Of a stretch of 64,000 nt of DNA, positions 25,840 through 37,380 are shown piece after piece. Under the pieces are notes generated by a model that had not been told where the DNA came from, did no database searches, and saw only the letters and a program-made list of their open reading frames with translations. Every line of letters starts with the position of its first letter. Within the stretch, counting starts at the first letter, position 1. The translations under genes and the position numbers were made by a program. Origin of the DNA: Molossus alvarezi (Eukaryota > Chordata > Mammalia > Chiroptera > Molossidae); NCBI GenBank assembly GCA_037176705.1, contig JBAWUJ010000079.1, positions 248,001 through 312,000 on the forward strand, written 5' to 3'.

Positions 25840-26502
25840 AAAAAAATTATTAATTAATTTTTGTTACAAATTGTTTTTTTTTTACCCACTGACACCCTCT
25901 TTCCCATCCACCCCCACCCATTACCCGGCTTTGTTGTCCATGGCCATTGGTTGTTCGTGCATGCATATAAGTTCTGTGGTTTATTTCCCCCCAACCCCTC
26001 TTCTAAACAACAATGAGGCATCACCTCACATCTGTCAGAATGGCCGCCATCCACAAATCATCAAAAAGTTTGCCGAGGGTGTGGAGAAAAGGGGACTCTA
26101 GTGCACTGCTGGTGGGAATTCAGACTGGTGCAGCCACTATGGAAAACAATATGGTGTTACCTCAAAGAATTAAAAATTGAGCTTCCATTTGATCCAGTAA
26201 TCCCACTTCTAGAAATATACTGTACAAAGCCTGAAACACCAATCAGAAAGAATATATGTACCCCCATGTTTATAGCAGCAATATTTATAATAGCTATGAT
26301 CTGGAAACAGCCCAAATATTCATCAGCAGAAAAATGGATAAAAAAAATATCTCTGGTACCTGTACACAATGGAATACTATGCAGCTGTAAGAAAGAAAGA
26401 TTGCTTTTTCTTGGAGAGGACATGGGGGGACCTGGAAAGTATTATCCTAAGTGAAACAAGCCAAGCAGAAAAAGACAAGTATCATATGATCTCACTTACT
26501 TC
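25840..26502 (-). mobile_element. LINE-1 with internal inversion
   Basis: The 3' UTR lies on the minus strand (25840-26005). It is joined abruptly to plus-strand ORF2 3' sequence (26006-26502, '[19 protein letters not shown]'). This head-to-head structure is typical of twin-priming insertions. The plus-strand part contains the ORF at 26101-26454, which is only a piece of ORF2. Confidence 0.8.
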
Positions 26503-26504
26503 TG

Positions 26505-26975
26505 TATGACAGAAGAGAGATTTTTTTTCAGGTAGGCATGATTGCTAAAGACCTGGGCAGGGTTGTGTCAAGGAGAAAACTTAACAAGGAGAGTCAACCT
26601 TTCTCTGTGGGGCTGGCTTGCAAGGAAGTGTGCAGGACTACTTACCCAGAGGGCTTACTCAGAGCAAGGAGGGAGTGCAGTTCTGCGTGAATGTCAGCAG
26701 GCGTGCAGTGCAGCAGCCTGCATCTGTCAGTCATACACAAAAGACAAAGGCTAACCTGTGTCAAAGCAATGAAGCCTTGGATACAATCAGTTGTATAACA
26801 CTCATGAGCGGTCAAGTGTACAGGAAACCCCTAAAGAACATAGTTATTTGGCTGTCAAGCAACAGTGAAAAGACTTCCCCAGAGGATACTGCACAGAAGC
26901 AAATCTTGCTTTTTGCTCAAGTTCAGGAGTCTCTCATGCCTTTCATTGTGCCAGTTTGTCCACACTCATTTTGCT
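26505..26975 (+). repeat. Repeat R, plus copy
   Basis: This 470-bp block recurs in reverse at 37905-38375 with roughly 90% identity by eye (for example 'caggtaggcatgattgctaa' and 'gccagtttgtccacactcat'). It begins at the LINE-1 boundary. I do not recognise the family. The open frame through it is not shared by the second copy. Confidence 0.85.
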
Positions 26976-27534
26976 GCTGCAACACAGCACAGCTCTTTGG
27001 GAAGAAGTTAGAAATGTATTGTGCAAATGATGACATAGCTTGTCCTCTGCATGAGGTCAGCTGGGCAGCATGTAAATGGTGGGTGGACAAGCGTTGCCAT
27101 CTGCAATCTGGACAAGATCTTGTTCCAACTTCAGCCGAACTCAATTTGTGGACACAGTACACTCTCCCTATTGGCTTCAGTGAATGCCTGCATATTTATG
27201 AGCTGCTGACTGGGACAATCTGGAATATATTCTTCATGGCTGACCACATGCAGGTGCTTCACTGTGTCCCCCAAGGCAGAGAGGGTGTGTCTCACTGCCC
27301 CTCTCAAAAGAGCCATCTATACTTACTCTTGTGCTTTGTCACAGCTTTAGAGGAGACATGGGTTTCTCAGGGACCCACCAGGAAATCACCACAATGATCC
27401 AGATTCTTTTAGTCACCTATGCGATGTCTGAGACAGAAGGGAAAACATCTGTCATATACTTAGGATCTCTTTTCAAAAATAGATATCTCTGTCTGGCCAG
27501 TGTGGATGAGAGGAAGGAGCATGCTCCCATGGCC
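26976..27534. other. Unassigned DNA with a long open frame
   Basis: The frame from 26618 to 27397 is open for 259 codons but starts at TTG inside repeat R and is broken in R's other copy. No domain was recognised, so a chance ORF is most likely. Confidence 0.4.
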
Positions 27535-27690
27535 TGAGAAGTCATGGTATGGTTCCTGATAAGGTCACATACCCTGGTAACTGGCTTGATCCCCGCTAGG
27601 AGACAGGTGGCAGCCAGTGGATGTTTCTCACATCTAAGTTTCTGTCTCTTTTTCCCTTTTTGTCTCTCTAAAAAATCAACACAGTCCTGG
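27535..27690 (+). repeat. SINE fragment
   Basis: Degenerate SINE body with 'ggcttgatccccgctaggag', 'ggcagccagtggatgtttct' and 'ctctctaaaaaatcaacaca'. The tRNA-like head is poorly preserved. Confidence 0.6.
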
Positions 27691-27945
27691 CTGGATTCAT
27701 TCCACGGTAAGAGCGTTGGACTGCAATAGAGAGAGACCTAGGTTCAGTTCCCGCTAAGGGCATGTACCTTGGTTGCAGTTTGTTCCTGGCCCTGGTTTAG
27801 TTGTGAGGGTGGCAGCCACTCAATGTGTCCTTTTTTTGTCAATCTCTCTCTCTGCTTCCCACTCTATCTGAACAAAAAAAAACAGAAGAAGAAGAAAATG
27901 GCCTCAGGTGAGGATAAAGAAGAATCAACACAAATATTAAGAAAT
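27686..27945 (+). repeat. VES-like SINE, plus strand
   Basis: Starts 'gtcctggctggattcattcc', continues with 'ggttcagttcccgctaaggg' and a CT-rich segment, and ends 'ggcctcaggtgaggataaag'. It is moderately diverged. Confidence 0.85.
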
Positions 27946-27977
27946 AGACATCGATATCTTTTGTTTAAACTACCCTT

Positions 27978-28225
27978 TGTACCCTGGCCAATTTGGCTCA
28001 GCGGTTAGAGCATTGGCCCATGGACCATATAGGCCTGGGTTCGATTCCCGCTAAGGGCACGTGTGGTTGCAGTGTGTCCCAGGCCCAGTTGGGGTTGTGT
28101 GGATGGCAACTACTCAATGTGTCTCTCTCACATTGGTATTTCGCTCTTTTCCTCTCTCCTTCTTGCTCTATCTGAAGGTAAATGCAAAAATGTCCTTGGT
28201 GAGGATTAAAAAATATTAATAAACT
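27978..28225 (+). repeat. VES-like SINE, plus strand
   Basis: It has the complete architecture: 'accctggccaatttggctca' head, B-box 'gggttcgattcccgctaag', CT-rich segment, tail 'gtccttggtgaggattaaaa'. Confidence 0.9.
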
Positions 28226-29189
28226 ACCTTTTGCTACAGTGGTCAGTGTGAACAGCAGGCAGAGAGAGGAGAAAGACACAGAGAGAGGGAAAGACAGCTA
28301 GGAGAAAAATGGGAGGAAGACAGAATGCAAGGTCACTTGGGACACACAGAGTGAGACTTTCTGGGAGCATTCAGGTCAGCCAGATGCAAGGATACAGTGC
28401 TCCCAGCCACAGATCTTCCCATTGGGTCTGTTTGATCTTCAATACCTTACATGTGAGACCTCCCCACTGCCAAGTTTGGGACTACTGTCTATGTCTTACT
28501 TACTCCTCACCCGAGGATAAGTTTCTGATGTGAGAAAGAAATAATAGGAGGGAGAAACACAAAGAGAGAGGACACAGACACATAGATCCCTTGTCTCCAA
28601 TAAGCTCCCCAACCAGAAAACTAAACAAATCCTAAATGTGATCCCAGAAGTAACCTGGCAGCCACAACCTGTGTGCTGCAGGGGACCATGCTCCAACCTG
28701 TCCAACCCCAGGCCAGGGCTGTCACTGTCCATAGCACAGGGGTAAATGTACCTCAGTTGAGAGCAATGCAGTACACTAATTTGGTATTTGCACAAATTAG
28801 GTGAGTCTTCTTGTGGAAAGGGCATGCGTGGATACCCAGAAAAGCCCCAGAAAAAGTCGGATAGTGGGGTTTACTGAGGCCATTGTACCTGAGTGAGGGG
28901 GGCAGGCCCAGGTGAGGAAAGAAGGGAAGAGAAGAAAAGGGTGAAGTCCTCCCTCCCTGCCTGAGTAGGTAGGAGGAGCTGATGTGTGGCATGGCCAGCA
29001 AAGCTCACACTGTTTGCTCAGCAGTCTTTCTGCAAGGGGGCTACCAAAATCTTGCTTAGAGGTCCACCTCTTGAAGCAAAAAGTCCTCCTCAAGGACCCA
29101 CATCAGGACATTAGCTACTCAGTGTGGGCTCGCTGGCTCAGCAGAGACACTTGCTGCTCCTTGCTGCTTCTTAGCAGCTGCCCAGCACA

Positions 29190-31500
29190 GAGCCATGGCC
29201 ACATGGTGAGTCTGAATCTGAAGACAGCGGGGTTCCCCCAGCACCCTGGGTCAGCACAGAACCTGGAAGGGCACTTCAGGTGAAAAAGAGACTGGGTTTC
29301 TGAAGCACTAAGTGGGCATGGGGCCCAGGGCACGGGGACCCCTCAAGCCAGGGTAGGTGGCATGGCACAGTGACCTCCAGCTTCAGGTGAACTCTGTGAG
29401 TAGCAGAAGATCTGCAGGTGAAGGCAGAGACATTGCTGGGGGAAGAACTTCTCCTGGACATGGACCATCTCACACAGACAGTGGAGTGTCTGCTGGGGAA
29501 CAAATGTGTGACACCAAGGAGGCAGAGGCCCAGGTACCAGCAGAGGAACAGAGGCAGGGCCCAGTAGAACCAGAGTTTGGCGCACCCAGGAGACACTCCA
29601 GACACTGCAGTCCCTTCAGTTGCAGCTGAGCAGTGAGAGAACCCGAGCCTGCAGGGCCTACATTCGAGTGAAGCACAAGGCTGCTCAGGGATGAAAGTCC
29701 ATTCTTGAGCACAGAATTGCTATAATTCAATACATACCCATCTTCTGTTTCAAAGCTGTATCCTTACAATGGCCTCGTGGCTTGACTGTGAAACAGAGGA
29801 CAGGGGTTATGGGTGGAAGGAGCCTGGAGAAGGTGAGGATTCGGTTGCAGAGGAAATAGCCTGCCATCCGTGGTGGCAAAAACCTGGGCAAGTGTGAATC
29901 TGTCATTCAGTCTCTAGGACAAAAAGTACCAGCACCGGGTACCACTGCCACAAATCACATATTGGAAGCATCCATTGTCCTTGGCAATCTAATCTTCCTC
30001 ATTTTTCTATTGTATCTTCCACTGACCCCCTCAAAAAGATTGCTCTTTTACCAACAAGCTCAGGGGAAACATAGTTGCTTACTAACCAAATAAAAGCTGA
30101 GTGATTCCAGTATTCTTTCTCAGAAACATCTCATGACAAAATGAATTTAAAAGAGGCAACAATGTGAGCCCCCATCCTCCTTTCATGGTCACACACACAG
30201 ACACAACTATATGAGCACAGGTACATGCACACACACAGACACACACACAGTCCTATATAATGTCATTGCAAGCTGAGTATTTCCATATTGGAGCAGCTGT
30301 TGTCAAACAAAGGGATCTCAAGAAGAGGGGTGCTGACGCTGTTTTGGAGAACACACAGAATTTTCTCAGGGACTAAAGAACAGTGGGACAGTGTATGCAC
30401 ACCCCCTTATATGTGAATCCTCTTCAGCAGCACACAGTGGTCAGCGAGGGCTCTGGAAACTTTTGGAAAGTAATTTTTCCTTTATTACTGTAGGCAGCTT
30501 AAGGAGAACATGAAGCCAAAGGTAGTATGGTTGTCAAAATGTGTAAGAAAAGCAGATGAAGAGGAGTTTAGACAGGAGGCAATGTCTGCAGTCTATGGCA
30601 ATGGTTCACTGTGGTCTCCCCTTGTGTTCTTCGCCTTTGAGATCTCCATTTGCTAGTCTCTGAAAATCCTTGACCAGAAAGCAGATTCTGAACCACCCCC
30701 AGATAGCAGCCATCATCAGAGACCAAGATGAAGACTTGCTGAACTACTTGAACTATGTGGAGGTCACACTGGGGACACAGAGTAGTTGGTCAGGTGGAAT
30801 CTTTGGCAACAACTGGGATGGGCTCAAGAAGAAAGAAGGAACAAAGAGGTGGGTGCTTCCTGCAAGTAGCCTCAATCAGGAAGCTGGGAGTGAAAACATG
30901 TAATTGTTTCTTGGCAGGTGAGGGAGCTGGCCATCCGAAGTAGCACTGCAAATTGATGTTTTACTTTCTGGACAATAGCTACCTCCTGAACAAAGGAACA
31001 AAGTGATCATTAAGTAGTGTCATGTCAGCCTTGCAGGTGTCAGATGCTTCCCAGAATGCGGTTCGGGAGAGCACCAAAATTGTGAATAGTTGCAGAGACT
31101 AAGACAGTGGGAACCCACCCTTTTAGCTCTCTTCCTCCAGAATACCAGACAATGAGTTCCACCCAAGTGCTCTGGTTCTGAGATTATGAACGTGGAGTTC
31201 CCAGCTGCAGACAAGACAAAACAAGTGTTAACTTCTTCAACTGGTTTTCAGAAAACAACCTTCCAGGATGAAGCAGGATTGCACAGGTGATAATGCGTTG
31301 GCCATGTCAGAAAAGAAAGTACAGATGGACCCAGGGACATGAAAAACAGCCTGGCTTAGTCTCTCTCTGCTATGTCTTTCCACCCAGATCACCCACCAGC
31401 ATCTGTGGCCCAACCCCCTGCAGCACTACCGAGGGGATGCAGAACCCAGTGGAAGGAGCTGGGAGGAGGACCTGTTTCTGAAGAGCCCAGGTGCTGAGCA
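29190..31500 (+). pseudogene. TSPY-family pseudogene, locus A, left arm
   Basis: The TSPY family are SET/NAP-type nuclear proteins acting in spermatogonia. Exon-like segments follow family order. The exon 1 helix is at about 29584-29690 ('TLQSLQLQLSSERTRACRAY'). Exon 2 ends at 30762 with 'ILNHPQIAAIIRDQDEDLLN'. Exon 3 is 30919-31018 ('LMFYFLDNSYLLNKG'). Exon 4 is 31141-31286 ('SVNFFNWFSENNLPG'). Exon 5 starts at 31388 ('LWPNPLQHYRGDAEP'). AG/GT signals flank exons 3-5. Lesions: frame changes in exon 1, TGA at 31004 (exon 3), and TGA at 31179 and 31269 (exon 4). Introns are retained, so this arose by DNA duplication rather than retroposition. It differs strongly from locus B and is probably an older paralogue. 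Confidence 0.83.
31141..31286 (+). pseudogene. TSPY-A exon 4 (left)
   Basis: It follows 'cttcctccag' and precedes 'gtgataatg'. It encodes the family hallmark 'NFFNWFSENN' (TSPY consensus NFFNWFSDHN), in the same phase-1 entry as locus B exon 4. Two in-frame TGA codons, at 31179 and 31269, disable it. Confidence 0.82.
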
Positions 31501-33150
31501 CTCCATGGTGAGTTGTTGCTCCTGAAAATGTCCTTTTCTAAAGAACTGTAGGAAAAAGTCTCCAGTCAAAGGGAAGGTACGGTAGCGTAGAAGCCAGCAG
31601 GAAGGAGGGTGGATAAAGGCAACTGGGAGACCTTAGTGATCATAGAGTACAAGCAGATTAAGGTGTTCTGAGCACCTAAAATTTCATGGGCCCCTAGGGA
31701 AGGAACTGGTTGATTCATCAAATTTCTACAGTTGTACTTCTTGTCCTTTTCGCACTTCCCTGGTCTCCCCGCTAATCTGAACAAGGTCCTAACCTCCAGT
31801 ACCTTATTATTTGTCTATGCTTCCAATTAAGGTTTTTCCTGATCTTACATCCCCCATCAATGTGCCTCTGCCAAGCCCACAGTTGTGACAATGTGACCAG
31901 GCTGTGGAGGCCAATAAGAAGGAAAAAGAAACATGGCTCAGAAGGGACACTCTCTTTCTGAGGACACTGTGAGTCAGAGGGTTCCTCTATATGCACATGT
32001 GTTTTGGTTGTGTGTGTGTGCGCCAAAGAACACTCCATATTCAGAAGTGCACATATGAGAACATTCAATATGGCTAGCTTGGATAGGACATATGTAAACT
32101 GTGTCCCTGCACAGCAATGCTGAGGGATTCTGGAGGGTCTCACACTCAGTTTTAAAGAAAGAGGAAGGAATAGCCTGTGGAACTTTTACAGTGCAAACAT
32201 CCCACACCTTGACATTGATCTAAAAGAATTAATGAAGAAGCATGTGAGCTTTTTTCTTCTTTGTGTTGTTGCTGTCAGAGGAAATGCAGTAGTGTTGAGT
32301 ATATGACCTCACAAATGCTGTTGAATGGGCAAATCCTGAAATTCCCACATCGGGGCAGAGAAGCAGGGCTATGTAATTGGAGATAACAGTCAGGATGCCT
32401 TAAATATTATTTTGTTTTCTCAGAGTAATGCCTGAAAATTGGAGGAAGTCCCGACTAGCTCCTTGTGATAAGTATTGTACATTGATCACAAAAGTGTAAC
32501 TGTGTACAGTTGTGGAGAGCAGACCCTGTTGTACCTGAGCTGTAGGTTTTTATTTATTTTTTGTCTTGAGATCTAACACTTATATCCATTTTATCACAGA
32601 TCTGTCATTTACATGAATGAACTCTGGTGATGGTTGCAGGGTGACTGGACTGTAAAATCAAATCAAAGAGAAGGTTGTGCAAAATAAATGTTTATAACAA
32701 AAACTGCCCACAATCTGGGAGTCAGAGATAAAGGTAGTGAGGAGGAGTATTGTTGAGAGGTGTTTAGTTACACACCAGGCATGTGATAAGTCCTGGGTGC
32801 ATCTGGCAGGGCCACTTTGCAACACCTACATCAGTCAGTCATACCAATGGCTCCATCGACCAAAGCCTCATTTACTCTGATTCACACATAGAGGAAAGCC
32901 CCAAACAGCAAAGTATATTGTCTTGTCAAGCGGTGGTGAGACAGTAGCACAGAACACCTGAACCAGAATAGAACTCATTGCATTTCACCTTGGGAGCAAG
33001 GCATGGCTTTCTGCATACCAGTTTACACATGCTTACATTGCTCTTGTTGAAACCTGCATAGCCTTTGGTAAGATTCCTGGATTTAGAGCAAAAATAATCT
33101 ATCACTGCTTTTCTGCTTGTGGTCAGCTGGGATGAAAATAGTGTGGGGGA
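31501..33150. other. Intergenic DNA between TSPY A and B (left arm)
   Basis: Its mirror copy lies at about 60.1-61.5 kb. Matching stretches include the 'catcccccat(c/t)a(a/g)tgtgcctctgcc' region (31845/61210) and 'caacacctacatcagtcagtc' (32820/60450). No gene was recognised. Confidence 0.55.
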
Positions 33151-34100
33151 AGAAAAAGCCAACTTGTTTCAATAATATGTTTGGGAGCACTGTCCCATTT
33201 CCTGTGAGAATAGCCCAGATGCCTGCAGATGTATCAGGATTGGAAAGCACCTGTTTGAATTCAAGCACTGCAGAGTACCCTGGGCTGGTGCAGCCATGGA
33301 AGCAAGCCAGAGAGAGCTCTGTCAGTGCTGCTGTCAAAATGTCATGGAACTCGGCATTGTGCTAAATCATAGCTTTGGAGGAGACACGGTTGTCTTTAGA
33401 TGCCTTAGAAAGGATCGCACTAGAGGTGGGATCACAGCGTTTGAATTCTTTTGGTCTCCAGAACAAATGTCCATGGCTGAAGGGACAGCTGTTTCCATTA
33501 CTGAGCAAGTCTTTGTAATGGAGCTGTCCTGTCCCTGCCCCTGTGGATCAGCTAATTGGAGCACAGAGGTTTCACTTTCGCATCTGATTTCTCTCAGTCC
33601 TCTGGGTGGGTCTATCTCAACCCTTCTCCTGGGAAAAATCAATGACATCGCAAAGGGACTGGGGCCTATTAGCACAAAGGTCAACTCTTTCCTGCACTGG
33701 AGACACTTTCTGGCTATGACTGACCCTGGTGCGGGCGGGTAGATGAGGGACACGGGGGCAAGGACACACCACAAAGAGCACAGAAACCAAGGGCAGAGTG
33801 AACGATGGAAATGAGAGGAAGCAGGAGTTTTTTCCGTGTCCGGGTCCCTGAGCTTTGCACTCTGCCAGGATGGAGGATCCGGGCCATCCCGACACAACCT
33901 TCCCCTGCCTGCACCTTGGAGCTCAGCTACCCGATGTGCCTGGAGAGGCTCTCCTGCCCAGGACGCTCGCTCTGTCTGTGCCCAGGGTCCCTGAGGACCA
34001 GGGGCAGAGTGAGGCGGGAAAGTACTGGTCTGGGAAAAGGCAGGTAGAGGCAGTGTGAACAGCAGACGTCGCAGGAAGGCCAGCGGTGTGGAGGGAGGAC
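33151..34100. other. TSPY-B upstream region (left arm)
   Basis: Mirrored at 59.16-60.1 kb. GC content rises sharply towards 34.5 kb. On the minus strand a 298-codon frame (34263-33367, ATG start) is open, but the equivalent stretch in the right arm has stops and frame changes, so I do not call it a gene. Confidence 0.55.
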
Positions 34101-34139
34101 GGCCTTCCCCAGGGACTCTGGGCTCCTGGTGAGAAGGAG

Positions 34140-34275
34140 GCAGCCTCCCCTCAGGGCGGGGCTGTGTGGGTGCCGCCCACTGAGCGCGCTCTGATTGGAA
34201 GAGACTTCGCAGAGCCTGACTTAAAGGCAACAGAATTCCTGGGGTGGCCAGGGAGTCAGCCATTTATTGTGTTGG
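34140..34275 (+). promoter_or_regulatory. Likely TSPY-B promoter region (left)
   Basis: About 300-400 bp before the TSPY-B start there is a GC box (gggcgggg, 34154-34161) and an inverted CCAAT box (attgg, 34194-34198), both in a GC-rich stretch. The right arm keeps the CCAAT box (59034-59038) and a weaker GC box (about 59071-59079). Promoter function is inferred from position and conservation. Confidence 0.45.
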
Positions 34276-34558
34276 CACAATCTCATTTACATATGCCTGG
34301 GGTCAGAGGGCGTGTCCAGGAAGTGCCCAGATCCGGAAATAGGCGGCACCTTAGGCAGCTGACCATGCAGGATCTGCTGTCTCCCCGCTGGAAGCACCTA
34401 CTTCCGGGGACCACCAGGCGTCTGCCAGAAACTTTCTCAGGTCAGGCTGTGTTTGGGGTCAGTGGGCTCCTCAGGCCCTTGGATCTTTCCTTCCCTGTAG
34501 GAGGCCGTGAGGTGACTGGGACCCCTAGGCAGCCAGGAAGCCAGGGGCCATTGGCACC

Positions 34559-35440
34559 ATGGAGGCGGGACTAAGTGGGACTGAGCAGGGTCCTTTCATG
34601 TTCAACTTTGTGCAGGGAGGCGGTGAGGCCCAGGAGCTGAGGGCGGAGGCAGTACTGAGAGGACACGGGGCCGGAGCTGGAGGACAGCAGGAGTTGTCGC
34701 TGGTGACAAAGGAAGTTGCATTGTCACCCCGCAAGGAGGTCTGGCCCGACCTTGCGCCGGGGAGGCAGGGGAGGCAGAAGAAGGTATTGGCTGAGGAAGG
34801 CTTTGTGCAGGAGAGTGAGGATCAGAACGGGTCAGAGACTGAGGAGCCCTGGCAAAAAGAGAGAGGCCAGGAGGGGGAATTGGTGTCTGGACAGCACTTT
34901 GTCCTCGAATGGCAGGGCCCCAGCACGTGGCATCCTGGGGGAAGGAGAGGATATTTTTCCAGACCTGAAGCCAGGCAGGCAGGAGGACGTGATGCATGGA
35001 GAGCTGTTGCAGGTGGAGAAGGATGATGAGGTCATGCTGGTTTCAGAAAGTGAGGGGGAGGGGGAGGAGGTGGAGGCCTTTCAGGGAAAATTAATTTCTG
35101 GGAAGCAGAATGTGCTGGATTGGGAGGACATTGTAAAGGTTGTGGACATGTGAGGTGAGGGGCAGCCTGAGTCAGGGGCAGCTTGAGTCAGGGACTGAAG
35201 CAAAGCAGCAAGAGAAGTCCAAAAAGCATGAGCAGACTGAGTCTGGGCAGGGTGGGCAGTGCACTTTGTCTCTGCTGGAGGGGCCCAGGCCCTCCAGCCA
35301 GAGATGGAGCCTGTGAATGAGCAAGCCAGCAAGGCCTTCTCCCAGCTCAAGCGCAAGACATGGCACAGGCACAAGCCCTACTTACAACTGAAAAGCACCA
35401 ATATTGAGCACATCCAGGAATTCTAGGCCAAAGCTGTATC
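34559..35440 (+). pseudogene. TSPY-B exon 1 (left)
   Basis: It contains the ATG at 34559 and 'GTEQGPFMFNFVQGG', close to the right-arm 'GTDQGPFMSLFVQDG'. Glutamate-rich tracts ('EGEGEEVEAFQ', 35050-35085) precede the NAP-type helix. The acidic lead and helix are now in different frames. The 3' splice position is unclear. Confidence 0.85.
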
Positions 35441-35642
35441 CTTGAGGTTGTAATGGGGTGTCTAAAATGCGACTGTGCCTTTGCAGGAGAAATGGATCAA
35501 TGAGCACAGTTCAGAAGCAAAAGACACACATTGGAGAGAAACTTGGTGTAGAGACTATAGTCTGGTTCAAACCTTGGAGATGCCCTTATCTTCTTGGTTG
35601 GTGTTCTGAAAGAGGCAGGGGCTTTGTTCCACATCAGACCCA

Positions 35643-35644
<2 letters not shown>

Positions 35645-35683
<39 letters not shown>
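35645..35683. repeat. (CA)n microsatellite in TSPY-B intron 1
   Basis: About nineteen CA units. None is seen at the matching place in the right arm (about 57.55 kb), so it expanded after duplication or was lost there. Confidence 0.95.
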
Positions 35684-35687
<4 letters not shown>

Positions 35688-37205
35688 ATATGTATTGCAT
35701 ATATCCTAGGAATACTGCTGCAGTGGAAGGGTCTGAATGTGTACCTCCTGAGTCAGGGTTAGGAAAGCGGGGTGCGCAGAAGGAAGCATATTGTATTCTG
35801 TACAGCCATCAGCACAAAGGATCAGGTGGAAATCTGGATGTGCCAGGCAAGAGATCTGGCCTGTGTTGGTGTCGATCCTTGCAAGCAGCAAGAGCCAATG
35901 TGTTCCTTTTGTACTTGTGTGGAAGAGGGGGCATGAGGCATAGAGAATTCAGAAATAGCAAGGCTGTTCCCATGTTCTGGCCTATTTTCTAGGCATTTCA
36001 TGTGCCTAATGCAGTATGCAGGCACCTTGACCCAAAGCTGTTTGTCACCCACCTGGAGCTATCAGCCATGATCTGTGAGCAAGATGAAAAGATGATCAGC
36101 CACATGATCAATTTGAAGGTCAGCCTGGGGTGACAGAGACAGGGGAGGAAGTAAAGTGGAAAATTGACCTTTTGCTTGCCAACTGAAGAAGGCATGTGTC
36201 CTCAAGACCAATTTCACTCTTCCGAAACACTTTTTCCTATACGTGGAGGAAGTCAGGCATGCCAGCGATTGCTGCAAGATTTTGCTGTTCTGTCAAAATA
36301 ACCTCTACTTCTGCAATAATGTGATTGTGAAAGAGTATCTTATTACCCTTTGAGGTAAGAGGAGGCTGCCAGCATGGATGGCAGCCGGAAGTGGGTTGAG
36401 GTTGAAAGGGCATGCATCCATTATCACCTACACATCATCCTGCAGGATACAGGGTGTCCCACTGCAATCCCACTGAGATCTACCGGCATTGGCACCTAAA
36501 TAGCAGCATTAACTTCTTCAACTGATTCTCCAACCACAACGTTGTAGGATCCGGCAGGATTGTGGAGGTGGGGTCTCACCTGCAATGCCACAATGGAGCT
36601 GCTGTGTTCTTTAGCTGCTTGATTTGACATTCAAAGTCCAGCCTTATTCTGACCAGCTGTGTTCTTTATACCAGATCATCATACAAGACCTGTGTCACAA
36701 TCCCCTGAAGTAATATCCCTGGACAATGGCTCCAGGAGAGCAGAGAAGTTGGACAGGTGAGAAAAGTTTAACTGGGCACTGAACCTTGACTTGCCCAGTA
36801 GCTGCAACATTTTTTTCTTTACAAGGCACATTTAGACTGGGAGAAATAGTGGCTATGCACTCATTTTGTGAGGGTATCATGATGATACAGGAAGTCTGAA
36901 GAACTGTATTGCCATTCAGACAATTGATGAGGAAGCATATGGAAGATGAGGTACCTGGCATGTCCAAAATGCCTCAAAACAACAGCGTGCTTATTGTCTC
37001 ACTCGACAGTACTGTCATTGATGCCACCAAAACCCCTCCCCCCAGGCTCATTTCATTCCAGAAATAAACTCATCCCTCATGTTGTTTCTACTTCCCTTTC
37101 ACAAATAGCCAGAGTCTTCTTTATAGAAAGATTCCTTGCCCCAGTCACTTCTCCTAATCATGACATGTGTTTTTTTTTATTTATTAGGGTATCCTGTTTC
37201 TGTAG

Positions 37206-37380
37206 AGCCTACTGTGAACACTGTTCATTACAAAATGATTGACATGGAGCATGTTGAAGATAGGACTGCAGGAAATTTCAGAGATGCCATTGGCAACTAT
37301 GACACTATTTTCCAGTTATGGCCTGAAATCATGAGGATGATGATGATGATGAGGATATTGATTCTCAGATCCTCCCGTAA
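37206..37380 (+). other. Possible TSPY-B 3' exon with acidic repeat
   Basis: After a 'ctgtag' acceptor-like site comes a stretch that contains five or six GAT codons followed by GAG GAT (37337-37360). The right arm keeps the same GAT run (about 55875-55895). A poly-Asp tail would fit X-linked TSPY relatives, but the frame is broken upstream by TGA. This is speculative. Confidence 0.3.

Noticed and set aside
26618..27397. 259-codon plus-strand open frame
   Set aside because: It starts at TTG inside repeat R, has no recognisable domain, and the equivalent frame in the other R copy (37.9-38.4 kb) is broken by stops.
34559..35026. Intact 155-codon TSPY gene product
   Set aside because: The frame leaves the TSPY-homologous frame near 34930, and later exons carry stops and a lost splice acceptor.
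35497..35700. Valine/cysteine or histidine/threonine repeat peptides
   Set aside because: Pure translation of the (CA)n microsatellite at 35645-35683.
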